In this document: positions 1-11,539 of the stretch, piece by piece
How positions within the stretch are numbered: the first letter of the stretch is position 1
How the letters are laid out: each line of letters opens with the position of its first letter
DNA from: Rhizophagus irregularis
Taxonomy: Eukaryota > Glomeromycota > Glomeromycetes > Glomerales > Glomeraceae
Direction: 5' to 3'
NCBI RefSeq assembly: GCF_026210795.1
Contig: NC_089437.1
Span: 3,844,001 to 3,908,000 of the forward strand
Length of the DNA: 64,000 bases
The notes under the pieces: model-generated
What the model was told of the DNA's origin: nothing
What the model saw: the letters and a program-made list of their open reading frames with translations, nothing else
Databases searched by the model: none
Position numbers and translations under genes: made by a program

Positions 1-167
1 TTGGTCAAGAACTTATAAAAATTGTTTAATATAATGCTCTTTTAGATAAATTAACGTCCTATACTGACTAAGATTTACATCTTTAAGAAAATCTAAAAAT
101 ATTAAAATCTAGAGATTCAGTTAAAAGTCTTTCTATTTATGATAAATATATTGACAAAGATTATAAA

Positions 168-693
168 GCCATCAGGAAATTTGTTTAGGCGTAATTTAGT
201 GTAATATTTCGAAGGTGATGTAAAATTTCAAAATATTACACTAAAAACGTAATATTACAAAAGTTTACGCTCTTAAATTTGAATAATTATAGTAATTTAA
301 GAATATCTCGCTATCTACTGATCCAATCAAGACGATCTATAACTCATTGGAATCAGCTCATCAAGACGAATCGAATGGTAGTAAAATCGTATCTTTACGT
401 TTGATAGATGACTTTCTATTAATTTAAAACTTTACTGCATACTATAGAGCGTTCTATCAACTGTAAAAATGCGATTTTACTACCATTCGATCCGTCTTGA
501 TGAGCTGATTCCAATGAGCTATAGATCATCTTGATTGGATCAGTAGATAGCGAGATATTCTTAAATTACTATAATTATTCAAATTTAAGAGCGTAAACTT
601 TTGTAATATTACGTTTTTAGTGTAATATTTCAAAATTTTACACCACCTTCGAAATATTACACTAAATTACGCCTAAACAAATTTCCTGATGGC
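168..693. repeat. 526-bp foldback palindrome
   Basis: The two arms are near-perfect reverse complements: GCCATCAGGAAATTTG at 168 returns inverted at the 693 end. The arms meet at a loop of roughly 45 bp near 410-453. Within the arms lies a module containing AAGACGAATCGAATGG that recurs in the palindromes at 1934-2228 and 5350-6580. There is no coding potential. I could not define a clean target duplication. It is probably a non-autonomous foldback element. Confidence 0.85.
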
Positions 694-699
694 ATTCTG

Positions 700-1069
700 C
701 TTATTATCAACAATAATAAAAGAAGGTGCAGCTTTTGAATTTGAAGCTTTTTCAGACTCCTTTTTAGGACTATTAAATGAAAATGTATCTTTACTAAAAA
801 TGTATTACTTTTATTAACAGAATTTTACTGTAATATCTATGGTCAAAACTTTATAGCATTATCAAATATTCATAATGCTCTGGAAGGTGCTGATTTAGCT
901 GATTAGAAGTTAAAACAGATAGAGTTTCAATCTGTCATTCAACAGATAATCACATTTTGATAGCTGTACACTCATTTAATTAATATAAAAGAGCATTTTT
1001 TTTAAAGGATATCCTAAGAGCATAATACAGTATATAATTTAATAAATAAACTTTCTTTTCAAAAATGAA
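700..1069. other. AT-rich non-coding stretch
   Basis: No open frame with coding character and no clear repeat boundary is visible between the first palindrome and the decayed MULE end. Confidence 0.5.
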
Positions 1070-1385
1070 AGTGAGGAGAAATTAGAAACAAATTAAAATA
1101 TCATCTGACAGATCACAATTCACTTTTAATATATAAAATCAATATAAAAAAGTGAATTCTGATACCGCAATTCACTTTTAATATATAAAATCAATATAAA
1201 AAATAAATTATAATACCATAACTCACTTACATTATATAAAATCATAGTTTCAGATCAACAGGTCATTCAGGTTATATTGATGTTACAATCTGAACTGATG
1301 CTGAATTGCAATTGCTGAACCTGTCCTGATAAATTCAGGTTAACCTGTCAGGTTACCTGAATTTAGTCAACCTGTTCGGAACTCT
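1070..1385. mobile_element. Decayed terminal fragment of the TAGAGCTCC MULE family
   Basis: Imperfect copies of the GTGAATTGCGGTATTG hairpin unit are followed by degenerate CCTGA/TCAGG subterminal repeats and the end CCTGTTCGGAACTCT. This matches the order seen at the right end of the complete element at 57.0-57.56 kb (ending CCTGTTCGGAGCTCTA). Only one end is present, and divergence is higher than in the other two copies. It is a one-ended relic. Confidence 0.6.
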
Positions 1386-1500
1386 GATTGCATTATTTTT
1401 TAATTTTCATTTTACTAAAATATTTTTTTTTGAATGGCATAGTAAATTTATTAAACAATAAATGTCAATCATATAATGATTTTATTGCAAGGGGTACGAA

Positions 1501-2660
1501 AGGACCCCGAAGAATACATATAATACTGGGATCCAATTTTGTATAAACTTACTATGTAATTTCTTAATAAGTCATATGTTTGAAATTGTATAACCAAATA
1601 GCAGTTACGCAAAAAGTCAGATTTTTATTTGTATAACAATAATGATTTTTACAATAAGTAAGATTTTCATTTTGTATAACGGATATTAGAATTTTTTTTT
1701 ATATACGTTTAAAATTTTTTAAAGTTTTTTTTTATTTTTTGTTTAAGAAATTTTTAAGATATTTTTTAATAAAGAGTTTTTTTATTTGTTTTAAAAAACA
1801 CTTGAAATATTTTTTAATAGAAATTGTTTTTTGTTTAAGAAGTTTTTAAGGGTTCGTTTAAAGACATTTTTTTAATAAAAATGAAGAAATTTTTTAAAAT
1901 TCATTTACAAAATTAAAAAAAATACATTTTATTATATATCTCAGCATCCAGTGATCATAGAGAAATGAAACACAGCTTATTAGATTCGTCTCAATACGAT
2001 GAGTCGAATGGTGGTAGTTTCATATTTCTAGGCGCGATAGATGCCGAGTTATGTGATAAAATGTAAAAATGCACAGTAGACGAAAATACAAAGTGCCGAT
2101 GTGTGGTATAGCTCATCATCTATCACACCTAGTAACACGAAACTACTACCATTCGATTCGTCTTGTCAAGACGAATCCAACGAGCTGTGTTTCATCTTTT
2201 TACGATCACTGGGTGGTGAGATATATAACAAAATGTATTTTCTTTTATTTTGTAGTATACACCCAAATTTTTGCATAAAACTTACTATATTATACATATT
2301 GGGCATCAATATCTATCGGGTATTTAAAATTTTAACATGCAATTTTGTTTAAAAATTTTATTTAAGTTATTTTTTAATAATTTTTTTTAATAATTTTTTT
2401 TAAAAAAATTTTTTAAGTATTTGTTAGAATTTTTAAATAGTTTTTAATAATATTTATTAAAATTTTCAATAAAATTTATTTGAAATTTTTCTTTAAAAAT
2501 TTTTTTTTTATATAAACTCAGATTTATAATTGTATAATTTATAATAAAATTTGAACTTATGTGATGATTTTGTATAAAGCTTCTAATAAAATTAGGCGTA
2601 TAAAGTTATATTAAAATTTTAGGTCTGGATCTGAGTTGTATATGTATTCTTCGGGGTCCT
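1501..2660. mobile_element. MITE, AGGACCCCG family, copy 1
   Basis: The element starts AGGACCCCGAAGAATACATA and ends with its inverse. It is flanked by a perfect 8-bp direct repeat, GGTACGAA, at 1493-1500 and 2661-2668. It is 1,160 bp, has no transposase, and is T-rich inside. It contains an internal foldback (1934-2228), so one foldback unit is nested in, or was captured by, the MITE. The 8-bp TSD is compatible with a hAT-like or MULE-like mobilising transposase; which one is not decidable from the sequence. Confidence 0.9.
1934..2228. repeat. Foldback unit nested in MITE copy 1
   Basis: Inverted arms run from TATATCTCAGCATCCAGTGA to the mirrored end near 2228. They carry the shared module (ATTCGTCTC ... 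CGAATGGTGGTAG and its inverse). The short frames inside are by-products of the palindrome, not genes. Confidence 0.75.
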
Positions 2661-2869
2661 GGTACGAATAACAAAAGTAGAATATGAATAACTATCGTCT
2701 TAATAAATTAGTTTTATTTTAATCATGGCATATTTATTAAAATCATGATATATTATTTATATATATTTAGCATAATTACAATATTTAGCATTTTTTTCTT
2801 AAAAAAAACTAAAAAAAAATATCAAAAAATATTACAAAAAATACTTATATACTTGTCTTTAGCATTAAT

Positions 2870-4390
2870 AATATCTCAATTCTCTCTGGTACATATTTCT
2901 AATACCATTTCATTTCAAATTTAAGAAACATATTTCCATAATGCATCTTTTTTTCTAATTTCAATATTTAATGCTTTAAGTCAATAGTCAATATCATTTT
3001 ACAAATATTCTATAGGATTGAGATCAAAAGATTGTATGATGATCATGGTAAAATTTCAATATTATTATTACTAAACCATTATTTTATAAGTATTGCAGTA
3101 TGCTTTAGATTATTATCTTATTGAAAAATAATATCTGAAACATCAAATTCATAATACTGAAATATCTTCATAAAATTCTCATCCAATATCTTATGATAGG
3201 ACCCCGGACATCACATATATAACTCACATTTGAGTTTTAGCAAATTCAATCAAAATTAGGTTAAACTCATAATTTTAGAAAGAGCAAATTGATTTGAAAA
3301 TTAATTAATAGTCATAATTATGAGTTTTAGCAAATTGTATTGATTTTACAAAGTCATATTTTATATTTGAGCAAATTGGTACTTTTTTTTAAATTTAACT
3401 TATCCTTTGTTTTTAACTTTATAAATAATATTTTTAAAAATATTAGTTTCGGGTCCGGGTCATATTTTGGCCAAATTTAAGTATAATTCCGGCCAAATTT
3501 AAGCATAATGCGGGCCAAAAACTGTCCGTTTAGTTTCGCAACATTTTATTTTTTAATAATTATTTATTTAATTTATTATTTTTATTAATTATTATTTTAT
3601 CTATAATCTACATATTTTAATTATAAAAATTGGCAGTTTAATTTATATTAATCATTTATTTTTTTATTGATAATAAAAAAAAAGATTATTAACTCATATT
3701 TTGAGTTTTAGCAAATTAGTATAGATTTGAAATGTGATAATTTGATTTTTAGCAAATTAGGTCTATTTTAGCAGGAGCAAAAAGTACTTAAATTCATGCA
3801 GATCAGTTATGAGTTATATATGTGATTTCCGGGGTCCTCTTATGATATAATTAGCATTTAAAACTTCCAATAATTTTACATAGATACTTTACATCTTAGG
3901 AAGTAAAGTACTCTTATACAAAAATACTACTACTATTAAATTTGACTGTAGAATCTCTTCTGGTTTTTTCCAATAATATTGTCATCTATCTGATCTAAAT
4001 ATTTGGAATTTTGACTCATCAGACCAAACTACTTTACTCTAGTCATTTATTATTCATTTTTTAAATCTTTTAGCAAATTCAAACTGCTTATTTTTAGTAA
4101 AAATAATTTTTTACACTTTACTTTAAATATTAGGTTATTTCTTTTTAATACTTTATATATAATATTTATGCTAATCTCAATATTTTCATTAGTTTATATA
4201 TTATAATTTTTTTAAAAAATAATACTTACTTCAAATCTTTTTAAATTATCTTCATTAAATTAATAGATTTTATTAATTGAACAGCATTTGAATATTCACC
4301 ATTTATCAAGTGTTTTATAATAATATATTTATTACGTTCATTTAATTTACATTTTACAAATGTTTGCCACCTGTCAGTAAATTAAAATTA
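2870..4390 (-). pseudogene. Tc1/mariner transposase relic, interrupted by a MITE
   Basis: Reading the minus strand, fragments match the Tc1/mariner order. An N-terminal helix-turn-helix-like stretch (LNERNKYIIIKHLINGEYS) lies near 4.35-4.25 kb. The first catalytic block VVWSDESKFQIF is near 4.03 kb. The second block FQ*DNNLKHTAILIK*WF is near 3.1 kb and is followed by a decayed PWSSYNLL region equivalent to the SPDLNPIE motif. There are several in-frame stops, many explained by TGG to TGA or CAA to TAA. The gene is split at 3198-3838 by a MITE with perfect 8-bp TSD. It is clearly dead; assignment to Tc1/mariner rests on the spaced D blocks. Confidence 0.75.
3198..3838. mobile_element. MITE, AGGACCCCG family, copy 2
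   Basis: The TIR AGGACCCCGGACATCACATA at the left returns inverted as TGTGATTTCCGGGGTCCT at the right. The perfect 8-bp TSD CTTATGAT lies at 3190-3197 and 3839-3846. It is 641 bp, non-coding, with internal GAGTTTTAGCAAATT repeats. It sits inside the Tc1/mariner relic and is therefore younger than it. Confidence 0.92.
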
Positions 4391-5349
4391 ATATTCTTCA
4401 ATATTTTGATACAAATCAAGGTTAATATACTTAAATAAATTAATGCAAATTGAAATCAATATGCTTGGTTGAAATTTTTTAATAAATAATGTTATTGGAC
4501 AAGAGAATAACAATTTAAATATTAATTAATATTTCATTTAAATTAACAGAATTCTAACATTCAGGTCTTTTAATATTATAATTAATATTTTTATTTCATA
4601 AAAGTAAGCTAAAAGCCTTAAGCCAAAAAGCTACAAACCAAAAAGCTACAAAATATCTATTGAATTTTACTTATTTTTATAAGTATTAGTGCTTTATTAT
4701 CTTCTAATTTCTAATCTTTTAATCTCTTAATTTCTAATTAATCTTTTGAATTATTAACTAAACTTTATATTATAACATTATTTAAGCCTTCAATTAATCT
4801 TTATATTATTATATCATCTAAATCTTTAGATTCAAAACCTTTACTTTAATTATTATATTATTATTCTTTATTTTATATAATAATCATAAAGCTCTAAATA
4901 GTCCAGATTGGTCTGGATTGAAGAGTAATCTAGAACTAGACCAAAAAAATTGCTTTATTTCAGTTCGATTCAGATGATAATTCAAGATCAGACTAAACTA
5001 GATCAGTTATTTAATTTAGTCTGGTCCAGTCCTATAATAAAAAATGTTGTGAAAATATTTTTTAATTATAATTACTTTGAAAAATGTTTCACAACATTTT
5101 TTTGTTAAATTAATTAAAATAATATTGCAAAAACATTTTTTAATTAAAATTACTTTGAAAAAATATTTTGCAATATTTTTTTATTAAATTAATTATAGAA
5201 ATGTTGCAAAAACATTTTTTTTATAATAACAATATTTTTTTATTTAATAATTAAATAATTACAATAGTTTTAATATAAAACTATTGTGAAAATAATTACT
5301 CAGCTCAGTCTAATCCCAACCTATTTAATTCAGTTTGGGTTAAATTTAT
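4391..5349. repeat. AT-rich non-coding region with inverted AAATGTTG-type repeats
   Basis: No gene is visible. Between about 5040 and 5290 short hairpins of the form AAAATGTTGTGAAAAT ... CACAACATTTT occur twice, about 110 bp apart. Around 4.9-5.04 kb there are repeated GGTCTGG/CCAGACC-like words related to the flanks of the next palindrome. Confidence 0.5.
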
Positions 5350-6580
5350 AATTCGGTACTAGTAAAGCTCTGAATGATTTAAGCTAAACCAGGGAACTAA
5401 TCCGAAATTGGCTCAAAATTCAGTTCAGTTTGGTTCAGGTATTAGAACTGAAAAACTGGCAGTTCAGTTCGGTTTAATCCAATTTTTTATAAAAATGCGA
5501 AAAATCGAATAGCTGTCCATCTAGTTATTGTACAAAGTCGGGCTATATATTATTGGATTTGTCTCGATGAGGCGCGTTGAATGGTAGTAAGATCATATCT
5601 TTAGCATCGATAGATCACAAGTTAACTTACGCTAAATGATTTATTAATAATTGGAATTAGCAAGTCATATATCGGTGCTAGAGACATGATCTTAGCACCA
5701 TTTAACGCATCTCAGTGAGATGAATCCAATGAATATAAATTCGTCTGTGTACGACTACTGGATGGCGAATAATGTCAAGTTTCGCATTTTTTTAAAATTT
5801 TTGAGCGTTAAAATTAAAAATTCTGATACATGAATTTATTCATTATCTATTGGTCGTACAAATATTAATTAGGACTCATTGGATTCATCTCGATAAGATG
5901 AGTCAAATGGTGGTGAGATCATGTCTCTAGCATCAATAGATCGTAAGTTAATTCATGCTAAATGATTTATAAAAAATTAGTACTAGCAAGCTATCTATCA
6001 ATGCTAGAGACGTAATCTTACCACCATTCAACTCGTCTCATCGAGACGAATCCAATGAGTCCTAATTCATATTTGTATGACCATTGGACGATGAATAAAT
6101 TCATGTATTGGAATTTTTAATTTTTAATGCTCGAAAATTTTAAAAAAATGCGAAACTTGACATTATTCGCTATCCAGTAGTCGTACACAGACGAATTTAT
6201 ATTCATTGGATTTGTCTCACTGAGACGCGTCAAATGGTACTAAGATCATGTCTCTAGCACTGATATATGACTTGCTAATTCCAATTATTGATAAATCATT
6301 TAGCGTGGCTTAACTTGTGATATATCAATGCTAAAGATATGATCTTACCACTATTTGACGCGTCTCGTCAAGACGAATCCAATGATATATAGCTCGACTT
6401 TGTATGATCACTAGATGGACAGCTATTTGATTTTCGCATTTTTATAAAAATTAGATTAAACCAAACTGAACTGCCAGTTTTTCAGTTTGGTTCTTACGGG
6501 ATTTTGGCTCTAATTCAAACTGTCTATAATCTGGACTAAACCGATTCATTCAGAACTTTAGGTACTAGATCAGATCAGAC
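5350..6580. repeat. 1.2-kb composite palindrome built from foldback modules
   Basis: Symmetry is centred near 5968: AGCTGTCCATCTAG at 5511 pairs with its inverse at 6411-6424, and CGGTACTAG at 5354 pairs with the region near 6561. Inside are six copies of a module (ATTGGATTCGTCTC, then a CATTCGACTCGTC-type inverse, then GATCATGTCTCTAGCAT) arranged as three consecutive sub-palindromes. The same module occurs in the palindromes at 168-693 and 1934-2228. No protein-coding signal. Confidence 0.8.
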
Positions 6581-6662
6581 CAAATATTTTGGTCTAGGTT
6601 GAAGTATCAACCCAATCCTAATTTTGATTCAGATTGCCAGATTAAGACTAAGCCAATTAGAA

Positions 6663-6955
6663 AGAATCCCAAACATCATATATACAACTCAGAGGTTGAC
6701 TTTTTGCAAATTAACCCTAAATTTCAAAAAAAATTAGGTTTTTTGCAATTATCTTAGCATTTAGCAGTCTAATTTATGTGAACTTTTTTTTGTTTTGTAA
6801 CTCTCATCAAGCTCTACAAAATAAAAAAAATTTGCATGAATCAGATCACTAGATGCTGAAATAATTACAAAAAACTGAAAATGAAAAAAAAGCAAAATTA
6901 GGTTTTTTTTGGTAAAAAATCAGTTATGTCCTATATAAAAGATGTCCAGGATCCT
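6663..6955. mobile_element. MITE, AGGACCCCG family, degenerate copy 3
   Basis: The left end AGAATCCCAAACATCATATA and the right end (inverse AGGATCCTGGACATC) are diverged versions of the TIR in copies 1 and 2. The flanking octamers AATTAGAA and GATTAGAG agree at six of eight positions. It is 293 bp, non-coding and older than the other copies. Confidence 0.6.
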
Positions 6956-7189
6956 GATTAGAGTTTTAAATATCATATGATTATCTTCTTTTTATTGATT
7001 TCTTTATGATTTATTTATTATTTGTTATTTATTTTTTAAAAGTATTATTTTTGATTATATTTACTTTTTTTTCATTAAGCATCTTTTTAAACTGATTTAT
7101 AAAATTTTTTATTTCTAATATTTCTTTTTTGCTTCGTTTAGTACAGTCAAACCTTGTTATACATCAGGAAATTTTATAGTGTAAAAAAT

Positions 7190-7590
7190 TGCGTAAGTTT
7201 ACAATTTTGTAAGTTTACGAAAGTTTATTTCAAAAAATTTCAAAATATTACGTAAGTTTACAATTTCGTAAGATTTATGTGATATTACGGTTAAAATATT
7301 ACACAAGTTTTCAATATCGTAAGATTTATGCAATATTACGGTCAAAATATTTCAAAAATTTACGAAACTGTAAACTTGCGTAATATTATGATTAAAATAT
7401 TTTGAAAATTTACGAAACTGTAAATCTGCGTAATATTATGGTTAAAATATTTTAAAAATTTACGAAACTGTAAACCTGTGTAATATTACAGTTAAAATAT
7501 TTTGAAAATTTACGAAACTGTAAACCTGCGTAATATTATGGTTAAAATATTTCAAAAATTTACGAGATTGTAAACCTGCGTAATATTACT
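7190..7590. repeat. 50-bp tandem repeat
   Basis: Five units of exactly 50 bp run from 7341 to 7590, each with TTTACGAAACTGTAAACCTG and TAATATTATG. Two or three more degenerate units lie upstream to about 7190. TTACG/CGTAA words give each unit internal dyad symmetry. Non-coding. Confidence 0.85.
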
Positions 7591-7689
7591 ATTTGATCGT
7601 TAAAGCTGCGTATGCAGTAGAATGTATACAAGGGGCATGTGATACTATTGAATAATCAAAAATAATATAAATACTTTACAGAAACCTTG

Positions 7690-8450
7690 AATTTTTAAAC
7701 AATACCGAATTGATATAATAATGATGTTAAATAAATATCGTGGCGATATCAATTTGCAAATGATATCATTATGATATCGCAATGATATTATTTCAATATT
7801 AATTCAATATATCAAAATGATATCGTAAAGATATTTGTTTGAAAAAATATCAGATCAATATCATTTCGATATTGTTATAACAACAATGAATTTTTTGAAA
7901 AATGGGAAGTAAATACGATATTAATATGATATCGTTCCAACATTAATTCAATATCAATATGATATCGTAAAGATATCACTTTATAATTATCTAATCGACA
8001 TCATAACGATATTGACGAAACATCAAATCGATATCATTTCGATATTTCGATATTGTTATAACAATAATGAAAAATAGAAAGTAAATACGATATTAATATG
8101 ATATCGTTCCAACATTAATTCAATATCAATATGATATCGTAAAGATATCACTTTATAATTATCTAATCGACACCATACCGATATTGATGAAACATCAAAT
8201 CGATATCATTTCGATATTGTTATAATAATAATGAAAAATAGAAAGTAAATATGATATTAATATAATATCATTTTGATATAACGAAACGATATCATTTTGA
8301 TATTGTTATAACAATAATGATTTTTTTTTAATAAATGCAATATCAATATAATATTATTTTAATATTAATTCAGTATCAAAATAATATCAAAATGATATTA
8401 TCTATAAATATTGAATTTACCTTTAAAAATATCAAATCAATCAAATATCG
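7690..8450. repeat. GATATC-rich satellite
   Basis: Extreme density of ATATCG/GATATC words. A larger unit of about 164-172 bp repeats at roughly 7908, 8080 and 8244 (each beginning near AGTAAATACGATATTAATA). A related but different array lies at 44.65-45.30 kb. No coding potential. Confidence 0.8.
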
Positions 8451-8739
8451 TTAAATTCAATTTTATAATATTTTAATAATTTGTAATCTAATTTTCCGGT
8501 TATTTATTACAATAACAATTTTAATTACAGATAAAGTATACATTAGTTTAAATATTATATAACAGATAAAAAAAATATCAATAAATCTATAATAAACTAA
8601 TTCAATAAATTAGAATTATGAGTTAAATTGGTGATGTAAGTCAAAATATTATGCCTTAATACTCCAGAATCATAACTCATCAACCCAAAGTTGAGGATTA
8701 ACCGGGTACCTTGCTTTAGATTTAGCAACACTGCCCAAG

Positions 8740-9240
8740 TTGGATGGGATGTCACAGGTACGCTTTAAGAAGACTCACTACGACTCTATTGCAAAAAGGA
8801 TAAGTATATTTGAAAACACCAGACATAAATTCACCTCAGAAGTTTGGCGGAAAACCCCTGTAAACAACTGCAGTTTCATCATTACCAAAATCATTGAACT
8901 TAGGGATACAATGAAAAAGTTCATGAGAATGACGACTTTAAAAAAAAAATACAAATATATTCTCAACTTTGACAATTCACCCTTATTCTTTGGCCTGGAA
9001 TTCTCATATGACTGCATTATTGTTGTTTGTAATTTGATTCATTGAATCCACCATAAATTGCCTGGCAAAGCAAACTTTTATTAGACAACCATAGCTTCAT
9101 CAACAAACGTTGCAATGTGTTTAAACGAATGACATTTTGTTTAATAAATTTTAAATGGGCAAACGTGGACCTAAAACTCATTAAAGATAGGCTGCAAGAA
9201 GTGCAAAGCAACCTACCAACCCACGAGTGGGTCTAAGGGT
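8740..9240 (+). pseudogene. Unrecognised coding-like remnant
   Basis: A 101-codon open frame (8740-9045) is followed in another frame by about 50 further coding-like codons (9085-9226, around FINKRCNVFKRMTF and ending in LPTHEWV). The composition is less AT-rich than the surroundings and contains W, C and H residues at protein-like frequency, so this looks like a decayed gene rather than chance. I do not recognise the family. A transposon ORF end is possible, but there is no motif to prove it. Confidence 0.3.
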
Positions 9241-10290
9241 TAGGGAATAAAATATACGCCGAACACACACAAGTTGGTATAGAGTTAAAGTCTTACAAAC
9301 TAAAAATTATTTTTGCCACTTAATTCTCCAATAATCAATGTTATAAAAAAGTTACTTACGACTTAAGCCTACTTAATTATATATAAAATGACACTTCGAA
9401 CAGACAGAGCTCATGATATATGAGAATATCCCATCATGCCTATTTTAACCCTTGATTAAAGGATTTTCGTTGCGTTAATTATATAAGCTTTACGCCTATA
9501 TAACATAAGCTTACACCTATATAATTCAAGTCCGCCTTTTCCTATAACACACTATGCATGATGGCAAACGGTATAGGAGGCAGACTCTACTTTCAGAAAG
9601 AAAGTTTTTTTTTTAAAAAAAAAATGTACAAAATAAATAGTCTTAAATAAAATAGTGGTTAAATTGACTTTTTAGGAATTAATAGCCTTATAATATACGC
9701 GATCATTTAATATACGCGATTATTTAATCAGACAATTTATTAAATTTGGTATTACACAAACTTGATCAACCTGATAATTGTTTAGTCTTTTATAGGTGGA
9801 TATTTCTTGAATTATCACCTGAACTTTTCAATTTTTTGCAGAATCGAAGATGAAAACCGGAAAAGTATTCTGATTCAGAATTTTTTTAAGAAATGTGTTT
9901 GTTATTTTGTAAATTACCAGTCAGAATTGGCTTAAACTTTAAAGTTCTTACTTTACGCAAATGTTACGTAAATGTATTCTTTTTGATCTGTATAAATTCT
10001 TTTTGATCTGTATAATAACGTCAAATATTTAGGCCGTATACATTAAAGAAGAAATGTCACATAATAACCATTCCATTTTTAACAAAACAACAATTACTTT
10101 TTAAACTTGAAAGTGTTATATCTTAGACAAACATTTTATAGTTTTATACATCCATTTTATTTTATATTATTATCACTCGACATTATGGTATAATGTTTAG
10201 AATAATGATGTTTCATATTATCATTTACTTGTAAAATTTACTAAATTTATTCAATGTAATATCGTTATAAAATGCATAATTTTATAAAAA
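9241..10290. other. Non-coding interval
   Basis: AT-rich, with two short near-duplicates (CTTTTTGATCTGTATAA twice near 10.0 kb; TATATAACATAAGC-like words near 9.48 kb). I see no gene or element boundary. Confidence 0.5.
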
Positions 10291-10292
10291 AA

Positions 10293-11536
10293 TCAGAGCG
10301 TTTGCTAAGATTTATAACTATGTATAATTTAATATTATTATTAATAACTATGATTAAAGGATATGAAGTATCAGTATAAATAAAATAACTTACCGATAAA
10401 GAATCAACGATCTTGTTTTCGCTCCTAGAAGGGATCGTTAATTCTTTGGTTATATTATCTAATTCTTTAATAGCAGACAAATTTTTTCTGTTCCACAAAA
10501 CCTTAAAGGTTTCTTTTACGAAATCAACCAAGATATCGAACCCTCCATTTCTTGTTAATTCTGAAATATTAACAGCTACAAGCTGTCGGCTTAAAATCTT
10601 TTGAACAAATTCTTCATTAACGTAATCTATAAGTTCCTTTTGAGATAAACTTCCAGTAGATGCTCTATAATTAAATTAATAATTAATACAAACAGCACTA
10701 TTTGGTTAGCTAGAAAACAATTAAATAAATACCTGTTTTTTCTTATTTCTTTAAATTCTTCTACAGAAGTTAAAATAATTTGGTTAAACTTATTTCTGAA
10801 GTCGATAAAAAATTTTTGGGTTTTTTTGAGGTAGCTTTTAGCTTCGTTCAAATGTATTTTTATTTTGAAAATTTTTATTATCAACTCATCAAAAACTTCA
10901 CCACGTGGACTTCTCGCACATAAAAAAAGACACTTGACACTTTTGTCTTATAGACGAATTTTATCCTAAAATATTAAAAATACATTATTTAAAAGATTTA
11001 GACAAATAAATATTATCATGTTAATTTAATACTTACGTCCGTAATTTTACTGGATGATGAGATAGCAACATCCGTATTGTTCATTTCTAGTGCTAATCTT
11101 AAAATTTCCGGATAGTCGACGAGCCAAGCAACTATTTCTAAATTTGACTTTGATTGAAATACTTCGGGTTTTTTATGATCTTCCGTCTTACTCGCATCAT
11201 CATCATCATCATCATCATCATTACTTCTTTTTTCATTTACTACTATAACTTTTTTATCGGCAGATTCAGCAGCTTCTTTATTACTATAGTTTTTGCTTTT
11301 TTTCATCAACTGATTGGCTTTCTCAATGTCAATATCTCTTCTTTTTTTCGTAATTTGTTTTCTTTTCGATCCTATTATACATATTTTTGGTATTTATTAA
11401 TTATTCTTCTTACATATAACTATATAACAAATCTTACTATAAATTTACAAAAGAGTTATATCTACATACCTCCTTCAACTTCCATTTTTTGATTATCATC
11501 AGACGATTTATTAGGTGATTTACGTTTAGTCATCAT
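10293..11536 (-). CDS. Multi-exon gene of unknown function, acidic N-terminal half
   Basis: Five exons can be threaded: 11470-11536 (starting MMTKRKSP), 11037-11371, 10733-10932, 10394-10664, and a very short last exon near 10293-10304. Introns have GT donors (GTATGT, GTAAGT, GTATTT, GTAAGT) and AG acceptors, and the frame stays open across the joins. The product is about 295 residues. It begins with basic patches (SKRKQITKKRRD), then a run of eight Asp, then a mostly helical region (around IVAWLVDYPEILRLALEMNN and ELIDYVNEEFVQKIL). Exon 3's acceptor ends CAAG, and the last exon is the least certain. There is no known domain that I recognise. It has no TE features of its own and could be a host gene. 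Confidence 0.55.
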
Positions 11537-11539
11537 AAT

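Noticed and set aside
7190-7590. CRISPR-like array
   Set aside because: Units are contiguous 50-bp tandem repeats without unique spacers, in a eukaryotic context. The same holds for the arrays at 40.2-41.0 and 60.0-60.9 kb.
11154-11492. 112-codon plus-strand frame
   Set aside because: Antisense to the Asp-rich exons of the minus-strand gene; composed of I/F/Y runs from reversed acidic codons.
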